From Acidovorax sp. HDW3 (lineage in GTDB: Bacteria; Pseudomonadota; Gammaproteobacteria; Burkholderiales; Burkholderiaceae_C), in NCBI RefSeq assembly GCF_011303755.1, contig NZ_CP049885.1, positions 708,001-772,000 of the forward strand: a stretch of 64,000 bases of DNA. Direction: 5' to 3'. Below, piece after piece: positions 48,298 to 58,221 of the stretch. The notes beneath the pieces were generated by a model. It searched no databases and had not been told where the DNA came from. It was given only the letters and a program-made list of their open reading frames with translations. The translations under genes were made by a program, and so were the position numbers. The stretch's first letter is position 1. Each line of letters starts with the position of its first letter.

Positions 48298-51027
48298 ATG
48301 CCCTTGCCTGCCCGCACCACAACCCGGATCCGGCTGGCTGTGGCCGTGGTGGTGCTGGGGTTCTGGCTTGTGCTGCTGGTGGGCTCGGGCCTGTTGGTGC
48401 AGCGCATCCGCCAGAACGACTACGCCGAGAGCGAGGCCCAGGTCACGCGCTTCGTCGCCGGTGCGCTGACGGCGGTCAACCGCGTGCTGCTGGGCGTGGA
48501 CGTGCTGCTCGCGAGCTGCGACGAGCTGCTCGACCTGGCCCAGCCCCGGGGCCGCTGGCAGGATGGCGCCAGTGCCAGCGCATTGCTGCGCAGCAGCGTG
48601 CGCTACAACCTGCTGCTGCGCCATGTGGCGGTGCTCGATGGGGCGGGGCGGGTGCTGGCCTCTTCGGCACCGGCGGGCCAGCAGCTGGCGCTGGCGTTGC
48701 CGCCCGATTTTGCGCAGCAGGCGCTGGCGCAGCCCGTGCCCGGCATGTGGCTCAGCCGCGCACACATCAACCCCGATACCTCTGAGCGGATGCTCTACGT
48801 TGCCCGCCCGGTGCTGCGCGCCAATGGCAGCCGCTGGCTGGTGGTGGCGCAGATTCCACTGGCCATGCTCGAACCAGTGCTGATGCAGAGCGTGGACATC
48901 GAGGGCCTGGAGGTCACGCTCGAAGAGCCGCAGGGCGGCGTGCTGCTGGCCGTCTCGCCAGTGCAGCACGCCGCACCTGCGGGCCAGCCCCTGGCGATGG
49001 GTGTGCACTGGCAGCAGCGGGCACGCCTGTCGCAGAAGCCGGCCCTGGTGGTGGCCCAGCCCAGCCTGTATCCGCAGCTGTGGATCTCGGCGAGCCTGCC
49101 CGAGGTCGATGCTCTGGACAGCTCCCGGGGCGAGCGCCAGGTGCTGCTGGGCGTGGCGCTGCTGCTGGGTGTGCTGGTGCTGCTCGCCGGCCTGGGGGTG
49201 CAGCGCTACGTGCTGCGCCTGTACAGCGCGCGCAGCGCCATGACGCGCGCCAAGGAGATGCTCGACCAGGCCCTGGGGGCCATGGTCAGCGGTTTTTTGC
49301 TCATCGACGGCAAGCTGCTGGTGCGGCAGTGGAACCGGCGCTTTGAAGAAATGTTTCCCTGGCTGCGCGGCGTCATCCGCGTCGGCCAGCCTTGCGCCGA
49401 GCTGCTCGAAGCCGTGGTGCACCAGCACCTGGCGGGCGCCAGTGCGGCCGAGCGCCAGCAATGGGTGCAGTGGCGCTTGCAGCGCATGGTGCGGGCGCAG
49501 GGGCTGGCGTTCGAGCAGCTTTTGGCCTCGGGGCAGTGTATCGAGGTGACCGAAAGGCCCACGCCCGAGGGCGGCTGCGTCATCACCTACCACGACGTCA
49601 CGGCACTGCGCCGCGCCAACGCCGAGATCGAATCCCTGGCCTTCTACGACCCACTCACCAGCCTGCCCAACCGGCGCCTGCTGCTTGACCGTCTGGGGCA
49701 AGCCATCTTGCAGGCGCAGCGCTCGGGCCAGCGCGGGGCGCTGCTGTTCTTGGATCTGGACCATTTCAAGATGCTCAACGACACGCGCGGGCACGAAGTG
49801 GGCGACCAGCTGCTGCAGCAGGTGGCGCAGCGCCTGAAAGAGACCGTGCGCAGCTGCGACACCGTGGCGCGGCTGGGGGGCGATGAGTTCGTCGTCATGC
49901 TCGGTGAGCTGGCCGACGATGCCGTGCAGTCCGCCGCCCAGGCGCGCCAGGTGGGCGAAAAACTGCTGCAGCAGCTGGCCCAGCCCTACATGCTCTCGGG
50001 CCAGCCGCACCGCAGCAGCTGCAGCATGGGGGCGACGGTGTTTGGCAGCGAGCCGTTGACGGCGGCCGAGCTGCTCAAGCGCGCTGACATCGCCATGTAC
50101 CAGAGCAAGGCGCAGCGCAGCCACACGCTGGCTTTTTTCGATCCGCAGATGCAAGAGGCGCTCAACCGCCGCGCCAGCCTGGAGGCCGATCTGCAGGCCG
50201 CGCTGCACAGCCCCGGGCAGCTGAGCCTGCACTACCAGCCGCAGTACCGCTGGGGCGGGCAGATGGTGGGGGCCGAGGCGCTGCTGCGCTGGCAGCACCC
50301 CGAGCGCGGCAGCGTCGCGCCGGGGGAATTCATCACCGTGGCTGAAGACTCGGGCCTGATCGTGCCCCTGGGCACCTGGGTGCTGCAGCAGGCCTGCGTG
50401 CAGCTGGCGGCCTGGCAGGGTGGTGCGCTGCGCGGCTTGCCGTTGTCGGTCAACGTCAGCGCCCGGCAGTTTCGCCAGGCAGATTTTGTCGAACAGGTGC
50501 TGCAGGCGCTGCGCGCGAGCGCGGCGCCGGGGCATCTGCTCAAGCTCGAATTGACGGAGTCGCTGGTGCTCGAAGACGTGCAGGATTCGATCGCCAAAAT
50601 GCACGCCCTGCGCACCAAGGGCGTGCGTTTTTCCATGGACGACTTTGGCACCGGCCATTCCTCGCTCGCCTACCTGACGCGGCTGCCGCTCGATCAGCTC
50701 AAGATCGACCAGTCCTTTGTGCGCCAGCTCGGGCTGCAGCACAGCGACGACGTGATCGTGCAAACCATCATCGCCATGGCGTGCACGCTGGCGCTGGAGG
50801 TGATTGCCGAGGGCGTGGAAACCCCCGCCCAGCGCGATGCCCTGGCCGGCTACGGCTGCAGCCTGTACCAGGGCTATTTGTTTTCCCGGCCGCTGCCGTT
50901 GGTGCAGCTGCTGGCGCTGGCCGCATCGGCTTCAGGCGCGGCGCGAGCTGATGACGATGCCGCCAACGATGAGCAAGAACGCCAGCCCATGGTAGGCCTG
51001 GGGCCGCTCGCCCAGGAAGGCGGCTGA
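48298..51027 (+). CDS. Membrane-bound GGDEF-EAL c-di-GMP enzyme with periplasmic sensor
   Basis: A 909-residue bifunctional c-di-GMP protein. Two membrane helices (about 12-33 and 283-303) flank a Cache-like periplasmic domain; a PAS-like region (about 325-430), GGDEF (about 445-610) and EAL (about 630-880) follow. GGDEF has RSCD I-site and intact GGDEF; EAL retains EALLRW, VNVSARQF, LELTES, DDFGTGHSS, KIDQSFV and EGVET, so both activities are possible. It is coupled to the upstream binding protein and overlaps the convergent EamA gene by 96 bp. Confidence 0.92.
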   Translation: MPLPARTTTRIRLAVAVVVLGFWLVLLVGSGLLVQRIRQNDYAESEAQVTRFVAGALTAVNRVLLGVDVLLASCDELLDLAQPRGRWQDGASASALLRSSVRYNLLLRHVAVLDGAGRVLASSAPAGQQLALALPPDFAQQALAQPVPGMWLSRAHINPDTSERMLYVARPVLRANGSRWLVVAQIPLAMLEPVLMQSVDIEGLEVTLEEPQGGVLLAVSPVQHAAPAGQPLAMGVHWQQRARLSQKPALVVAQPSLYPQLWISASLPEVDALDSSRGERQVLLGVALLLGVLVLLAGLGVQRYVLRLYSARSAMTRAKEMLDQALGAMVSGFLLIDGKLLVRQWNRRFEEMFPWLRGVIRVGQPCAELLEAVVHQHLAGASAAERQQWVQWRLQRMVRAQGLAFEQLLASGQCIEVTERPTPEGGCVITYHDVTALRRANAEIESLAFYDPLTSLPNRRLLLDRLGQAILQAQRSGQRGALLFLDLDHFKMLNDTRGHEVGDQLLQQVAQRLKETVRSCDTVARLGGDEFVVMLGELADDAVQSAAQARQVGEKLLQQLAQPYMLSGQPHRSSCSMGATVFGSEPLTAAELLKRADIAMYQSKAQRSHTLAFFDPQMQEALNRRASLEADLQAALHSPGQLSLHYQPQYRWGGQMVGAEALLRWQHPERGSVAPGEFITVAEDSGLIVPLGTWVLQQACVQLAAWQGGALRGLPLSVNVSARQFRQADFVEQVLQALRASAAPGHLLKLELTESLVLEDVQDSIAKMHALRTKGVRFSMDDFGTGHSSLAYLTRLPLDQLKIDQSFVRQLGLQHSDDVIVQTIIAMACTLALEVIAEGVETPAQRDALAGYGCSLYQGYLFSRPLPLVQLLALAASASGAARADDDAANDEQERQPMVGLGPLAQEGG

Positions 51028-51834
51028 GAGCAGGGCGGCAAACAGCGGTGTGAGGTTGATGAAGAAGCCGCCCAGCACCGGCCCTGCGCGCTGCACGCCC
51101 ACGCCCCAGAAGCGGTAGGCCAGCACCGCCGGCCCGATGGCGATGAACAGCAGTCCCGCCAGCAGCGGCGCGCTGGGCGTGAGGTACACCTGGCCCAGCC
51201 CCGCCTCGACACCGGCAAACGCGCCCGACCAGCCCAGGCCGAAAACGATTTGCGCCAGCAAAAACGCCGACCAGTCGCTGCGGATGTGCTGCGGCTCTTG
51301 CGTGCGCACCAGCAGCCAGCTATAGAACGACCAGGAGATGGTGGCCAGCACCATGTACAAATCGCCCGGCACCAGGTGCAGCGCCAGCAGCTGCTCCCAG
51401 CTGCCCCGGCTGAGCACGGTCAGCACGCCGACGATGGACAGCAGCGCACCGGCCACCTGCTGGCGCGAGGCTGGCACGCCAAAAAAGAGCGCGCCCACCA
51501 GCAGCATCCACACCGGCATTCCGGAGCCCACCAGGGTCACGTTCAGCGGCGTGGACGTTTGCAGCGCCAGGTACTGCAGCGCGTTGTAGTTGCCAATGCC
51601 CAGCAGCCCCAGCCAGGCGTAGCGGCGCCAGTGTGGCCACAGGCCGCTGCCCGGGCGCAGCACCTGCCAGGCCAGTGGCAGCAGCAGCACGGCGGCAATC
51701 AGCCAGCGCAAAAAATTCAGGGTGATGGGCGCCACCAGCGGCGCCAGGGCACGGCCCACCACGGCGTTGCCGGCCCAGAGCAGGGGCGCGGCGGCGAGCA
51801 TGAGGAGGGTGGAGGGGGAAAGCTGTGAACGCAT
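50932..51834 (-). CDS. EamA/DMT family permease
   Basis: Ten-helix drug/metabolite transporter of 300 residues with two EamA repeats: PLLWAGNAVVGRALAPLVAPITLNFLRWLIAAVLLLPLAW and TISWSFYSWLLVR onward; RAGPVLGGFFINLTPLFAALLSAAFLGERP is the second-repeat hallmark. Substrate unknown. The start MRSQLSPSTLLMLAAAPLLW was taken at the first hydrophobic-leading ATG. It is divergent from the oxidoreductase gene. Confidence 0.9.
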   Translation of the reverse strand: MRSQLSPSTLLMLAAAPLLWAGNAVVGRALAPLVAPITLNFLRWLIAAVLLLPLAWQVLRPGSGLWPHWRRYAWLGLLGIGNYNALQYLALQTSTPLNVTLVGSGMPVWMLLVGALFFGVPASRQQVAGALLSIVGVLTVLSRGSWEQLLALHLVPGDLYMVLATISWSFYSWLLVRTQEPQHIRSDWSAFLLAQIVFGLGWSGAFAGVEAGLGQVYLTPSAPLLAGLLFIAIGPAVLAYRFWGVGVQRAGPVLGGFFINLTPLFAALLSAAFLGERPQAYHGLAFLLIVGGIVISSRRA

Positions 51835-51903
51835 AGGGTTTGCGACTGTACCCGTTGCCGTGGCACGATGTGCGCTGCGCAAATTTTTCACAGGAGGATG
51901 GCC

Positions 51904-52887
51904 ATGGGCCTTGCCGTTCATATCCGCCAGCATGGCGGCCCCGAAGTGCTGGAGCTGGTCAACGCCGCCGTGGGCAGCCCCGGCCCGGGCGAGGTGCACA
52001 TCCGCCACCACGCCATTGGCCTGAACTTCATCGACTGCTACCACCGCAGCGGCCTGTACCCCCTGCAGCTGCCCGCCGGCATCGGCATGGAGGGCGCGGG
52101 TGTGGTGCTGGCGCTGGGCGCGGGCGTGGAGCACCTGCAGGTGGGCGAGCGTGTGGCCTACGCCAGCACGCCGCCGGGCAGCTACTGCGAGGAGCGCATC
52201 ATGCCGGCGCGCTGCGTCTGCCGCCTGCCCGATGACATCAGCTTTGAAACGGGCGCGGCCATGATGCTCAAGGGCCTGACGGCGCAGTACCTGCTGCTCA
52301 AGACGCGCCCGGTGGAGGGGCTGCAGGCGGGCGACGCGGTGCTGTTCCATGCCGCTGCCGGGGGCGTGGGCCTGATCGCCTGCCAGTGGGCGCGCGCGCT
52401 GGGCCTGCAGCTGATTGCCACGGCCGGCAGCGACGAAAAATGCCAGCTCGCCCTGGCGCACGGCGCCGCCCACGCCATCAACTACCGGCGCGAGGATTTT
52501 GTCGCCCGCGTGCGCGAGATCACCGCCGGTCAGGGGGTCAAGGTGGTGTACGACTCGGTGGGCAAGGACACCTGGGAAAAATCGCTCGACTGCCTGCGCC
52601 CCTTTGGCCTCATGGCCAGCTTTGGCAACGCCTCGGGCCCGGTGCCGCCGTTTGCGCCCGCGCTCCTGGGGGCACGCGGCTCGCTCTACGTCACGCGCCA
52701 GACGCTGTTCACCCACATCGCCACGCGCGAAGCCACCCAGGCCATGGCCGATGCGCTGTTTGCCGTGGTGCAAAGCGGGGCGGTGCAGATTCGCATCGAC
52801 CAGCGCTACCCGCTGGGTGAGGTGCAGCAGGCACACCGCGACCTGGAGGCGCGGCGCACTACGGGGTGCTCGGTATTGATGCTGTAA
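51904..52887 (+). CDS. NADPH:quinone oxidoreductase, zinc-less MDR type
   Basis: QorA-like medium-chain reductase of 327 residues. GLNFIDCYHRSGLYP, GMEGAGVV and the Rossmann motif AAAGGVGLIACQWARALG are diagnostic; structural zinc cysteines are absent. AGGAGG directly abuts an ATG at 51898, so the second ATG at 51904, seven bases away, is the better start. Expected role: reduction of quinones or enones in the cytosol. Confidence 0.93.
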   Translation: MGLAVHIRQHGGPEVLELVNAAVGSPGPGEVHIRHHAIGLNFIDCYHRSGLYPLQLPAGIGMEGAGVVLALGAGVEHLQVGERVAYASTPPGSYCEERIMPARCVCRLPDDISFETGAAMMLKGLTAQYLLLKTRPVEGLQAGDAVLFHAAAGGVGLIACQWARALGLQLIATAGSDEKCQLALAHGAAHAINYRREDFVARVREITAGQGVKVVYDSVGKDTWEKSLDCLRPFGLMASFGNASGPVPPFAPALLGARGSLYVTRQTLFTHIATREATQAMADALFAVVQSGAVQIRIDQRYPLGEVQQAHRDLEARRTTGCSVLML

Positions 52888-52890
52888 TTG

Positions 52891-52945
52891 GCCACTAGCT
52901 CTTGCTGGTCAAGCGCTAGTAGCTATCAAAATCATAGCTTTTCGT
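52891..52945. repeat. Dispersed palindromic repeat overlapping the cotransporter stop codon
   Basis: CACTAGCTCTTGCTGGTCAA, then GCGCTAGTAGCTATC, then AAAATCATAGCTTTTCG. The element separates two convergent genes, and its flank supplies the last codons and TGA of the minus-strand cotransporter gene. Confidence 0.75.
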
Positions 52946-54608
52946 GGCCGGGCGGCTCGGGCGGGTTGTCGCTGCGCAGGCGGCTGGGGGCCAGGGCGCC
53001 GGTGTTTTCCAAAATGGGGTAGGCCATGGAGCACAGCAGCGAGTTGATGCGCTTGAGCTCGCTGAGCAGGTCGATGTGCAGCGAGCTGGTTTCTATGCTC
53101 TGCATGGTGCGCTCGGACAGGCGCGCCAGGTGCGCGGCGGCGTAGCTGCGTTCGAGGTCGCGAAAGCGCACCTTCTCTTCGAGCAGGCGGTGCGCGTCGC
53201 GCAGGTCGCCGTTGAGGAACACGCTCATCGCCAGGCGCAGGTTGTCCAGCAGGCGCGCGTGCAGCTCGGTGATCTCCTGCAGACCGGCTTCGGAGAATTG
53301 GAAGCCGCGCTTGATTTTCTTGTCCTCGATGTCGATCAGCACGCGCTCGATGATGTCACCGATCTGCTCCATGTTGATGGTGAAGCTGATGATGTCGGTC
53401 CAGCGCCGGCCCTCGCGCTCGTCGAGCTCGGCGCGCGAGATTTTCGTCAGGTAGTACTTGATGGCCGAGTACAGCTCATCGACCGTGTCGTCGAGCTGGC
53501 GCAGCTCGGCCGAGCGCTTCAAATCGTCGCTGCGGATGACCTCGAACATGCCGATCAACATGGTTTCGACCAGATCGGCCTGGTGCAGCGCCTCGCGCGC
53601 GGCGCAGGAGATGGCCAGCGACGGCGTGGCCAGCGCCGAGGGGTCGAGGTGGTGCGGGCGCAGCGGGTTCTTGCTCGCCGGGTCGGGCGGCGGCATCAGG
53701 CGCGCCACCAGTTGCGCCACCGCCTGCGTCAGGCCGATGAAGCCGACGCTGATGATGACGTTGTACGCCAGGTGAAACAGCACCACGCCGTGCGCGTCGG
53801 CGGGCATGTGCGGCTGCACGTGCTGCAGCCACAGGCCAATCGCCGGCGCCATGAGCAGCACGCCCATGATCTTGAACACCATGTTGCCAACGGTGACCTG
53901 CTGCACTTCCACCGAGGACTTGGCCATGGTCAAAATGGCCGCCAGGCCGTTGCCCAGGTTGGCGCCCAGCACCATGGCCAGCGCCATGGGCACGGGCACG
54001 ATGTGCGAGTCGGCCATGGCGGCAATCAAGAGCACCACCGCCAGGCTGGAGTACGAGATGATGGCGAGCACAGCGCCGATCAAGATTTCGGCCAGCAGGT
54101 CGCTGCCCATGGACTGCAGCAGCGCCTGCGTCACGGGCGAGGCCATCATGGGGTCGGTGGCCTGGGTGATGCGTTCGAGCGCCAGCAGCATCAGCCCCAG
54201 GCCGATGCAGACCCGGCCCACGCGCCCGGCGGTCGTCTCTTGTCGTGCCAGGAACAGCACCACGCCGACGAAGATGAACAGTGGCGAGAGCCAGGACAGG
54301 TCGGTGGAGAACAGCACGGCCATCAGCGCCGTGCCGATGTCGGCGCCGCGCATCACCGCCAGCGCCGCCGGCAGGCTGATGAGGCCCTGGCCGACGAAGG
54401 AGGCCGTCATGAGCGAGGTTGCGGTGCTCGACTGCACCAGCGCCGTGACGCCGATGCCCGAGAGCGCTGCCGTGAAGCGGTTGCCCATGCTGCGCGCGAG
54501 CAGGCTGCGCAGGTTGGCGCCAAACACCCGCAGCACGCCGGTGCGCACCAAGTGGGTGCCCCAGACCAGCAGGGCAATGGCGGCGAGCAGGTTCAGTAGG
54601 TGCTTCAT
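52932..54608 (-). CDS. Na/Pi cotransporter family protein with PhoU-like domain
   Basis: NptA/YjbB-type sodium-phosphate cotransporter, 558 residues. The duplicated Na/Pi motif appears as GVTALVQSSTATSLMTASFVGQGL and GAVLAIISYSSLAVVLLIAAMA with MRGADIGTA and VLGANLGNG; a C-terminal PhoU-like helical domain (about 330-540) follows. The C-terminus GHEKL and the stop codon lie in a palindromic repeat. A second, independent phosphate system (DUF47-pit) is at 38-40 kb. Confidence 0.92.
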   Translation of the reverse strand: MKHLLNLLAAIALLVWGTHLVRTGVLRVFGANLRSLLARSMGNRFTAALSGIGVTALVQSSTATSLMTASFVGQGLISLPAALAVMRGADIGTALMAVLFSTDLSWLSPLFIFVGVVLFLARQETTAGRVGRVCIGLGLMLLALERITQATDPMMASPVTQALLQSMGSDLLAEILIGAVLAIISYSSLAVVLLIAAMADSHIVPVPMALAMVLGANLGNGLAAILTMAKSSVEVQQVTVGNMVFKIMGVLLMAPAIGLWLQHVQPHMPADAHGVVLFHLAYNVIISVGFIGLTQAVAQLVARLMPPPDPASKNPLRPHHLDPSALATPSLAISCAAREALHQADLVETMLIGMFEVIRSDDLKRSAELRQLDDTVDELYSAIKYYLTKISRAELDEREGRRWTDIISFTINMEQIGDIIERVLIDIEDKKIKRGFQFSEAGLQEITELHARLLDNLRLAMSVFLNGDLRDAHRLLEEKVRFRDLERSYAAAHLARLSERTMQSIETSSLHIDLLSELKRINSLLCSMAYPILENTGALAPSRLRSDNPPEPPGHEKL

Positions 54609-54732
54609 GGCGGCGGCGTTGTCTCCTGGGCACGCGCCAACAGCCGGGCGGTGCGTGGTATCGAACCTTGCAGTCTACTGCCGTGCGCCGTTGCTGGTGC
54701 CCGGGTGCGCAATGGCGCAGCCCGGCGGGGGG

Positions 54733-55254
54733 TCAAGCCTGCGGGCGGCGCGCGCGCAGCAGCTCGTCGAGGATCAGGCCGATGGCGCCGATGGTGATGG
54801 CGCAGTCGGCTAGGTTGAAGGCTGGAAAATGCCCGCCGTGGAACAGGCCCGCCAGAAAGGCCCAGTGGAAGTCCAGAAAATCCACCACATAGCCGTGCTG
54901 CAGCCGATCGACGACGTTGCCAATGGCGCCGCCGAGGATGCTCGAGAGCGCAAAGGCAAACAGCTTCTCCCCCGGGTGCTGGCACAGCTGCCAGACGATG
55001 AACAGCGCCGCTGCCAGGCCAAAGGCGATGAAGCCCCAGCGCTGCCAGCCGCCGGCGTCGGCCAAAAAGGAAAACGCCGCGCCGCTGTTGTGCGCGCGCA
55101 CGAGGTTGAAAAAACCCGTCACCGGCGTCGCCTCGCCGAGCTGGTAGGCGCCCAGGATCAGCGCCTTGCTCAGTTGGTCGGCCACGAACAGCAGCAGCGC
55201 CCAGGTCAGCCAGGGCCAGAGGCTGGCGGCTTTGTGCGGGTTGGCGCAGCGCAT
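54733..55254 (-). CDS. lspA: Lipoprotein signal peptidase
   Basis: Inner-membrane aspartic protease that removes lipoprotein signal peptides, 173 residues, four helices. Catalytic aspartates sit in [14 protein letters not shown] and [23 protein letters not shown] is the conserved loop. The start shares a base with the ileS stop (TGATG), showing coupling in the ribF-ileS-lspA order. Confidence 0.96.
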   Translation of the reverse strand: MRCANPHKAASLWPWLTWALLLFVADQLSKALILGAYQLGEATPVTGFFNLVRAHNSGAAFSFLADAGGWQRWGFIAFGLAAALFIVWQLCQHPGEKLFAFALSSILGGAIGNVVDRLQHGYVVDFLDFHWAFLAGLFHGGHFPAFNLADCAITIGAIGLILDELLRARRPQA

Positions 55255-58121
55255 CAGGCGTGGGTGCGGGACTCGCCCGCACCGTGCAGGTTGCTGTCGC
55301 AGCGGCCGCACAGCGTGGGGTGCTGCGCGTTGCTGCCAACGTCGGCGCGGTAATGCCAGCAGCGTTCGCATTTGGCATCAGAAATGGCGCTAACGCTTAT
55401 CTGGAGAGCGTCACCAGCTATCAAATCAATAGCAGAAACGATGAATGGGAACTTCAAATCATCGCCCAGGCTGGCGAGCAGCGCGTAGTCCTCGGGGGCG
55501 GCGGTGAGCTGCAAGCGCGCCTGCAGCGAACTGCCGACGCCGCCTTGCGTGCGCAGCTGCTCGATCTCCTTGTTTGCCAGATCGCGGATGGCGCGAATGC
55601 GCGCCCACTTGGCCAGCAGCGCCTCGTCGCCGGCGGGCAGGGTTTGGTAGGTTTCCAGGAAGATGGAGGGGCTGTGGCCAAACAGCTTCCAGGCTTCTTC
55701 GGCGGTGAAGGACAGGAAGGGTGCCATCCAGCGCAGCATGGCGTGCGTGATCTGGTGCAGCGCAGTTTGCGCGCTGCGCCGTGCCAGGCTCTTGGCGCCG
55801 GTGGTGTAGAGGCGGTCCTTGAGCGCGTCGAGGTAGAAGCCGCCCAGGTCTTCCGAGCAAAACAGCTGCAGCTTGGTGACCACGGGGTGGAATTCGTACG
55901 CTTTGTAGTGCCCCAGCAGCTCGGCCTGGAACTCGGCGGCGCGCGCCAGCGCCCAGCGGTCGATCTCCAGCAGGTCGCCCTCGGCCACGGCGTCCTGCGC
56001 GGGGTCGAAGTCGCTGACGTTGGCGAGCAAAAAGCGCAGCGTGTTGCGGATGCGGCGGTAGGCATCGACCACGCGGGCGAGGATCTTGTCGTCAATCGCC
56101 AGGTCGCCCGAGTAGTCGGTGGACGCGCACCACAGGCGGATGATCTCGGCGCCCATCTTGGAGCTGACCTCTTGCGGCGAGACAGTGTTGCCCAGCGACT
56201 TGCTCATCTTCTTGCCCTGGCCATCGACCGTGAAGCCGTGCGTGAGCAGGCCCCGGTAGGGCGCGCGGCCAAAGATGGCGCTGGCGAGCAAGAGTGATGA
56301 ATGAAACCAGCCCCGGTGCTGGTCGTGGCCCTCCAGGTACAGGTCGGCCTCGGGGCCCTCGTCGTGGTGCATACCGGCGTGCGTGCCGCGCAGCACGTGC
56401 CAGAAGGTGGAGCCGGAGTCGAACCACACTTCGAGGATGTCGGTGCTCTTGGTGTAGTGCGCGGCGTCTTGCGCCCCCAAAATTTCTTCCGCCGTGGCGC
56501 GGCTCCAGGCTTCGATGCCGCCTTGCTCGACGATGGCCGCCGCCTGGTCGATGATCTCCAGGGTGCGCGGGTGCAGTGCGCCCGTGTCCTGGTGCAGGAA
56601 GAAGGGCAGGGGCACGCCCCAGCTGCGCTGGCGCGAGATGCACCAGTCGGGCCGGCCCGCAATCATGTCGCGCAGGCGGGCCTTGCCGTTCTCGGGGTAA
56701 AAATTGGTTTTTTCGATGGCTGCGAGCGCAATCTGGCGCAGGGTTTGCGCCGGTTTTTGCGCCGGGTCGGTGAACACGCCCTCGCCCTCGTCCATGCGCA
56801 CGAACCACTGTGCGGCGGCGCGGTAGATGACGGGCGACTTGTGGCGCCAGCAATGCGGGTAGCTGTGCGTGATGGTGACCGAGTCGAGCAGGCGGCCAGC
56901 CACTTTGAGCGCGTCGATGATGACCGGCACGGCCTTCCAGATGTGCTGGCCGCCAAACAGGCCCAGCTCGGGCGCGTAGGCACCGTTGCCCTGCACGGGG
57001 TTGAGGATGTCTTGCAGCGCCATGCCGTTGGCGCGGCAGCTGTTGAAGTCGTCCACGCCGTAGGCGGGCGCGCTGTGCACGATGCCGGTGCCGTCGTCGG
57101 CCGTGGCGTAGTCGGCCAGGTACACGGGCGAGAGGCGGTCAAACGCCTTGTCCACATGCGCCAGCGGGTGGCGGAAGCCCAGGTGGTCGAGCTTCTCGCC
57201 CAGGGCCGTGGCCAGCACCTGGCCTTGCAGCTGCCAGCGCTCCAGGCATTTTTCGACCAGCGCGCTGGCGACGATGAGCAGGCCGCGCTCGGTATCGACC
57301 AGGCTGTATTCGAGCTGCGGGTTGACGTTGAGCGCCTGGTTGGCCGGAATCGTCCAGGCGGTGGTCGTCCAGATGACGATGAAGGCGGGCTTGGCCAACT
57401 GCGGCAGGCCAAAGGCGGCGGCCAGGCGCGCCGGCTCGGCAGCGGGGAACATCACGTCCAGCGTCTGGCTCTTTTTGTCCTGGTATTCGATCTCGAATTC
57501 GGCCAGCGAGCTGGCGCAGTCAAAGCACCAGTACACAGGCTTGAGGCCCCGGTAGACGAAGCCGCGCTCCATGACTTTTTTCAGCGCCCGCAGCTGCCCG
57601 GCCTCGCTGGCGAAGTTCATGGTCTTGTAGGGGTTGTCCCACTCGCCGAGCACGCCCAGGCGCTGGAAATCGAGCAGCTGCTGCGCGATCTGCTCGGTGG
57701 CAAAGGAGCGGCCCTTGGCCTGCATCTCGTCGCGCGGCAGGTTGCGCCCGTGCAGCTTCTCGATGGCGTTTTCGATCGGCAGGCCGTGGCAGTCCCAGCC
57801 GGGGGTGTAGAGGGCGTCAAAGCCTTCGAGCTGGCGGCTCTTGACGATCATGTCCTTCAAAATTTTGTTCACCGCGTGGCCGATGTGGATCTGGCCGTTG
57901 GCGTACGGCGGGCCGTCGTGCAGGATGAATTTGGGTGCACCCCGGCGCGCGTCGCGCAGCTTTTGGTACACGCCTTGCTCGTTCCACTCCTTGACCCAGC
58001 CCGGTTCGCGCTTGGGCAGGTCGCCGCGCATGGGAAACGGCGTGTCGGGCATGTTCAGCGTGGCGCGGTAGGCGGACGCTTCGGCAGGTTTGCTGGGCTT
58101 GGCGGGTTGGTTTTCGGACAT
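55254..58121 (-). CDS. ileS: Isoleucyl-tRNA synthetase
   Basis: Class I synthetase of 955 residues with editing domain. [17 protein letters not shown] (HIGH), [10 protein letters not shown] (KMSKS) and the C-terminal zinc knuckle CERCWHY and CGRCDSN are present. The frame starts [19 protein letters not shown]. Residues about 893-911 ([19 protein letters not shown]), just before the zinc knuckle, are encoded by a copy of the palindromic repeat. Bacterial-type (mupirocin-sensitive) architecture as far as can be seen. Confidence 0.97.
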   Translation of the reverse strand: MSENQPAKPSKPAEASAYRATLNMPDTPFPMRGDLPKREPGWVKEWNEQGVYQKLRDARRGAPKFILHDGPPYANGQIHIGHAVNKILKDMIVKSRQLEGFDALYTPGWDCHGLPIENAIEKLHGRNLPRDEMQAKGRSFATEQIAQQLLDFQRLGVLGEWDNPYKTMNFASEAGQLRALKKVMERGFVYRGLKPVYWCFDCASSLAEFEIEYQDKKSQTLDVMFPAAEPARLAAAFGLPQLAKPAFIVIWTTTAWTIPANQALNVNPQLEYSLVDTERGLLIVASALVEKCLERWQLQGQVLATALGEKLDHLGFRHPLAHVDKAFDRLSPVYLADYATADDGTGIVHSAPAYGVDDFNSCRANGMALQDILNPVQGNGAYAPELGLFGGQHIWKAVPVIIDALKVAGRLLDSVTITHSYPHCWRHKSPVIYRAAAQWFVRMDEGEGVFTDPAQKPAQTLRQIALAAIEKTNFYPENGKARLRDMIAGRPDWCISRQRSWGVPLPFFLHQDTGALHPRTLEIIDQAAAIVEQGGIEAWSRATAEEILGAQDAAHYTKSTDILEVWFDSGSTFWHVLRGTHAGMHHDEGPEADLYLEGHDQHRGWFHSSLLLASAIFGRAPYRGLLTHGFTVDGQGKKMSKSLGNTVSPQEVSSKMGAEIIRLWCASTDYSGDLAIDDKILARVVDAYRRIRNTLRFLLANVSDFDPAQDAVAEGDLLEIDRWALARAAEFQAELLGHYKAYEFHPVVTKLQLFCSEDLGGFYLDALKDRLYTTGAKSLARRSAQTALHQITHAMLRWMAPFLSFTAEEAWKLFGHSPSIFLETYQTLPAGDEALLAKWARIRAIRDLANKEIEQLRTQGGVGSSLQARLQLTAAPEDYALLASLGDDLKFPFIVSAIDLIAGDALQISVSAISDAKCERCWHYRADVGSNAQHPTLCGRCDSNLHGAGESRTHA
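55384..55436. repeat. Dispersed palindromic repeat within ileS
   Basis: GCGCTAACGCTTATCTGG, then AGAGCGTCACCAGCTATC, then AAATCAATAGC match arms and flank. In frame in the C-terminal linker of IleS. Confidence 0.7.
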
Positions 58122-58221
58122 GGGGGGAAACCTTCAAAACAAGGGCGCTCCCGGCAGGGGCGCCAGGAGCGGGCAAGACGGGCGGACGCACAGGGACAGG
58201 GGCGGGGCGCGGGCGGCCCCG

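Noticed and set aside
41606-50763. Long minus-strand frames (over 800 codons each) opposite the ATPase, TctA/DUF3422 and GGDEF-EAL genes
   Set aside because: No domain is recognisable, and each mirrors a well-supported plus-strand gene.
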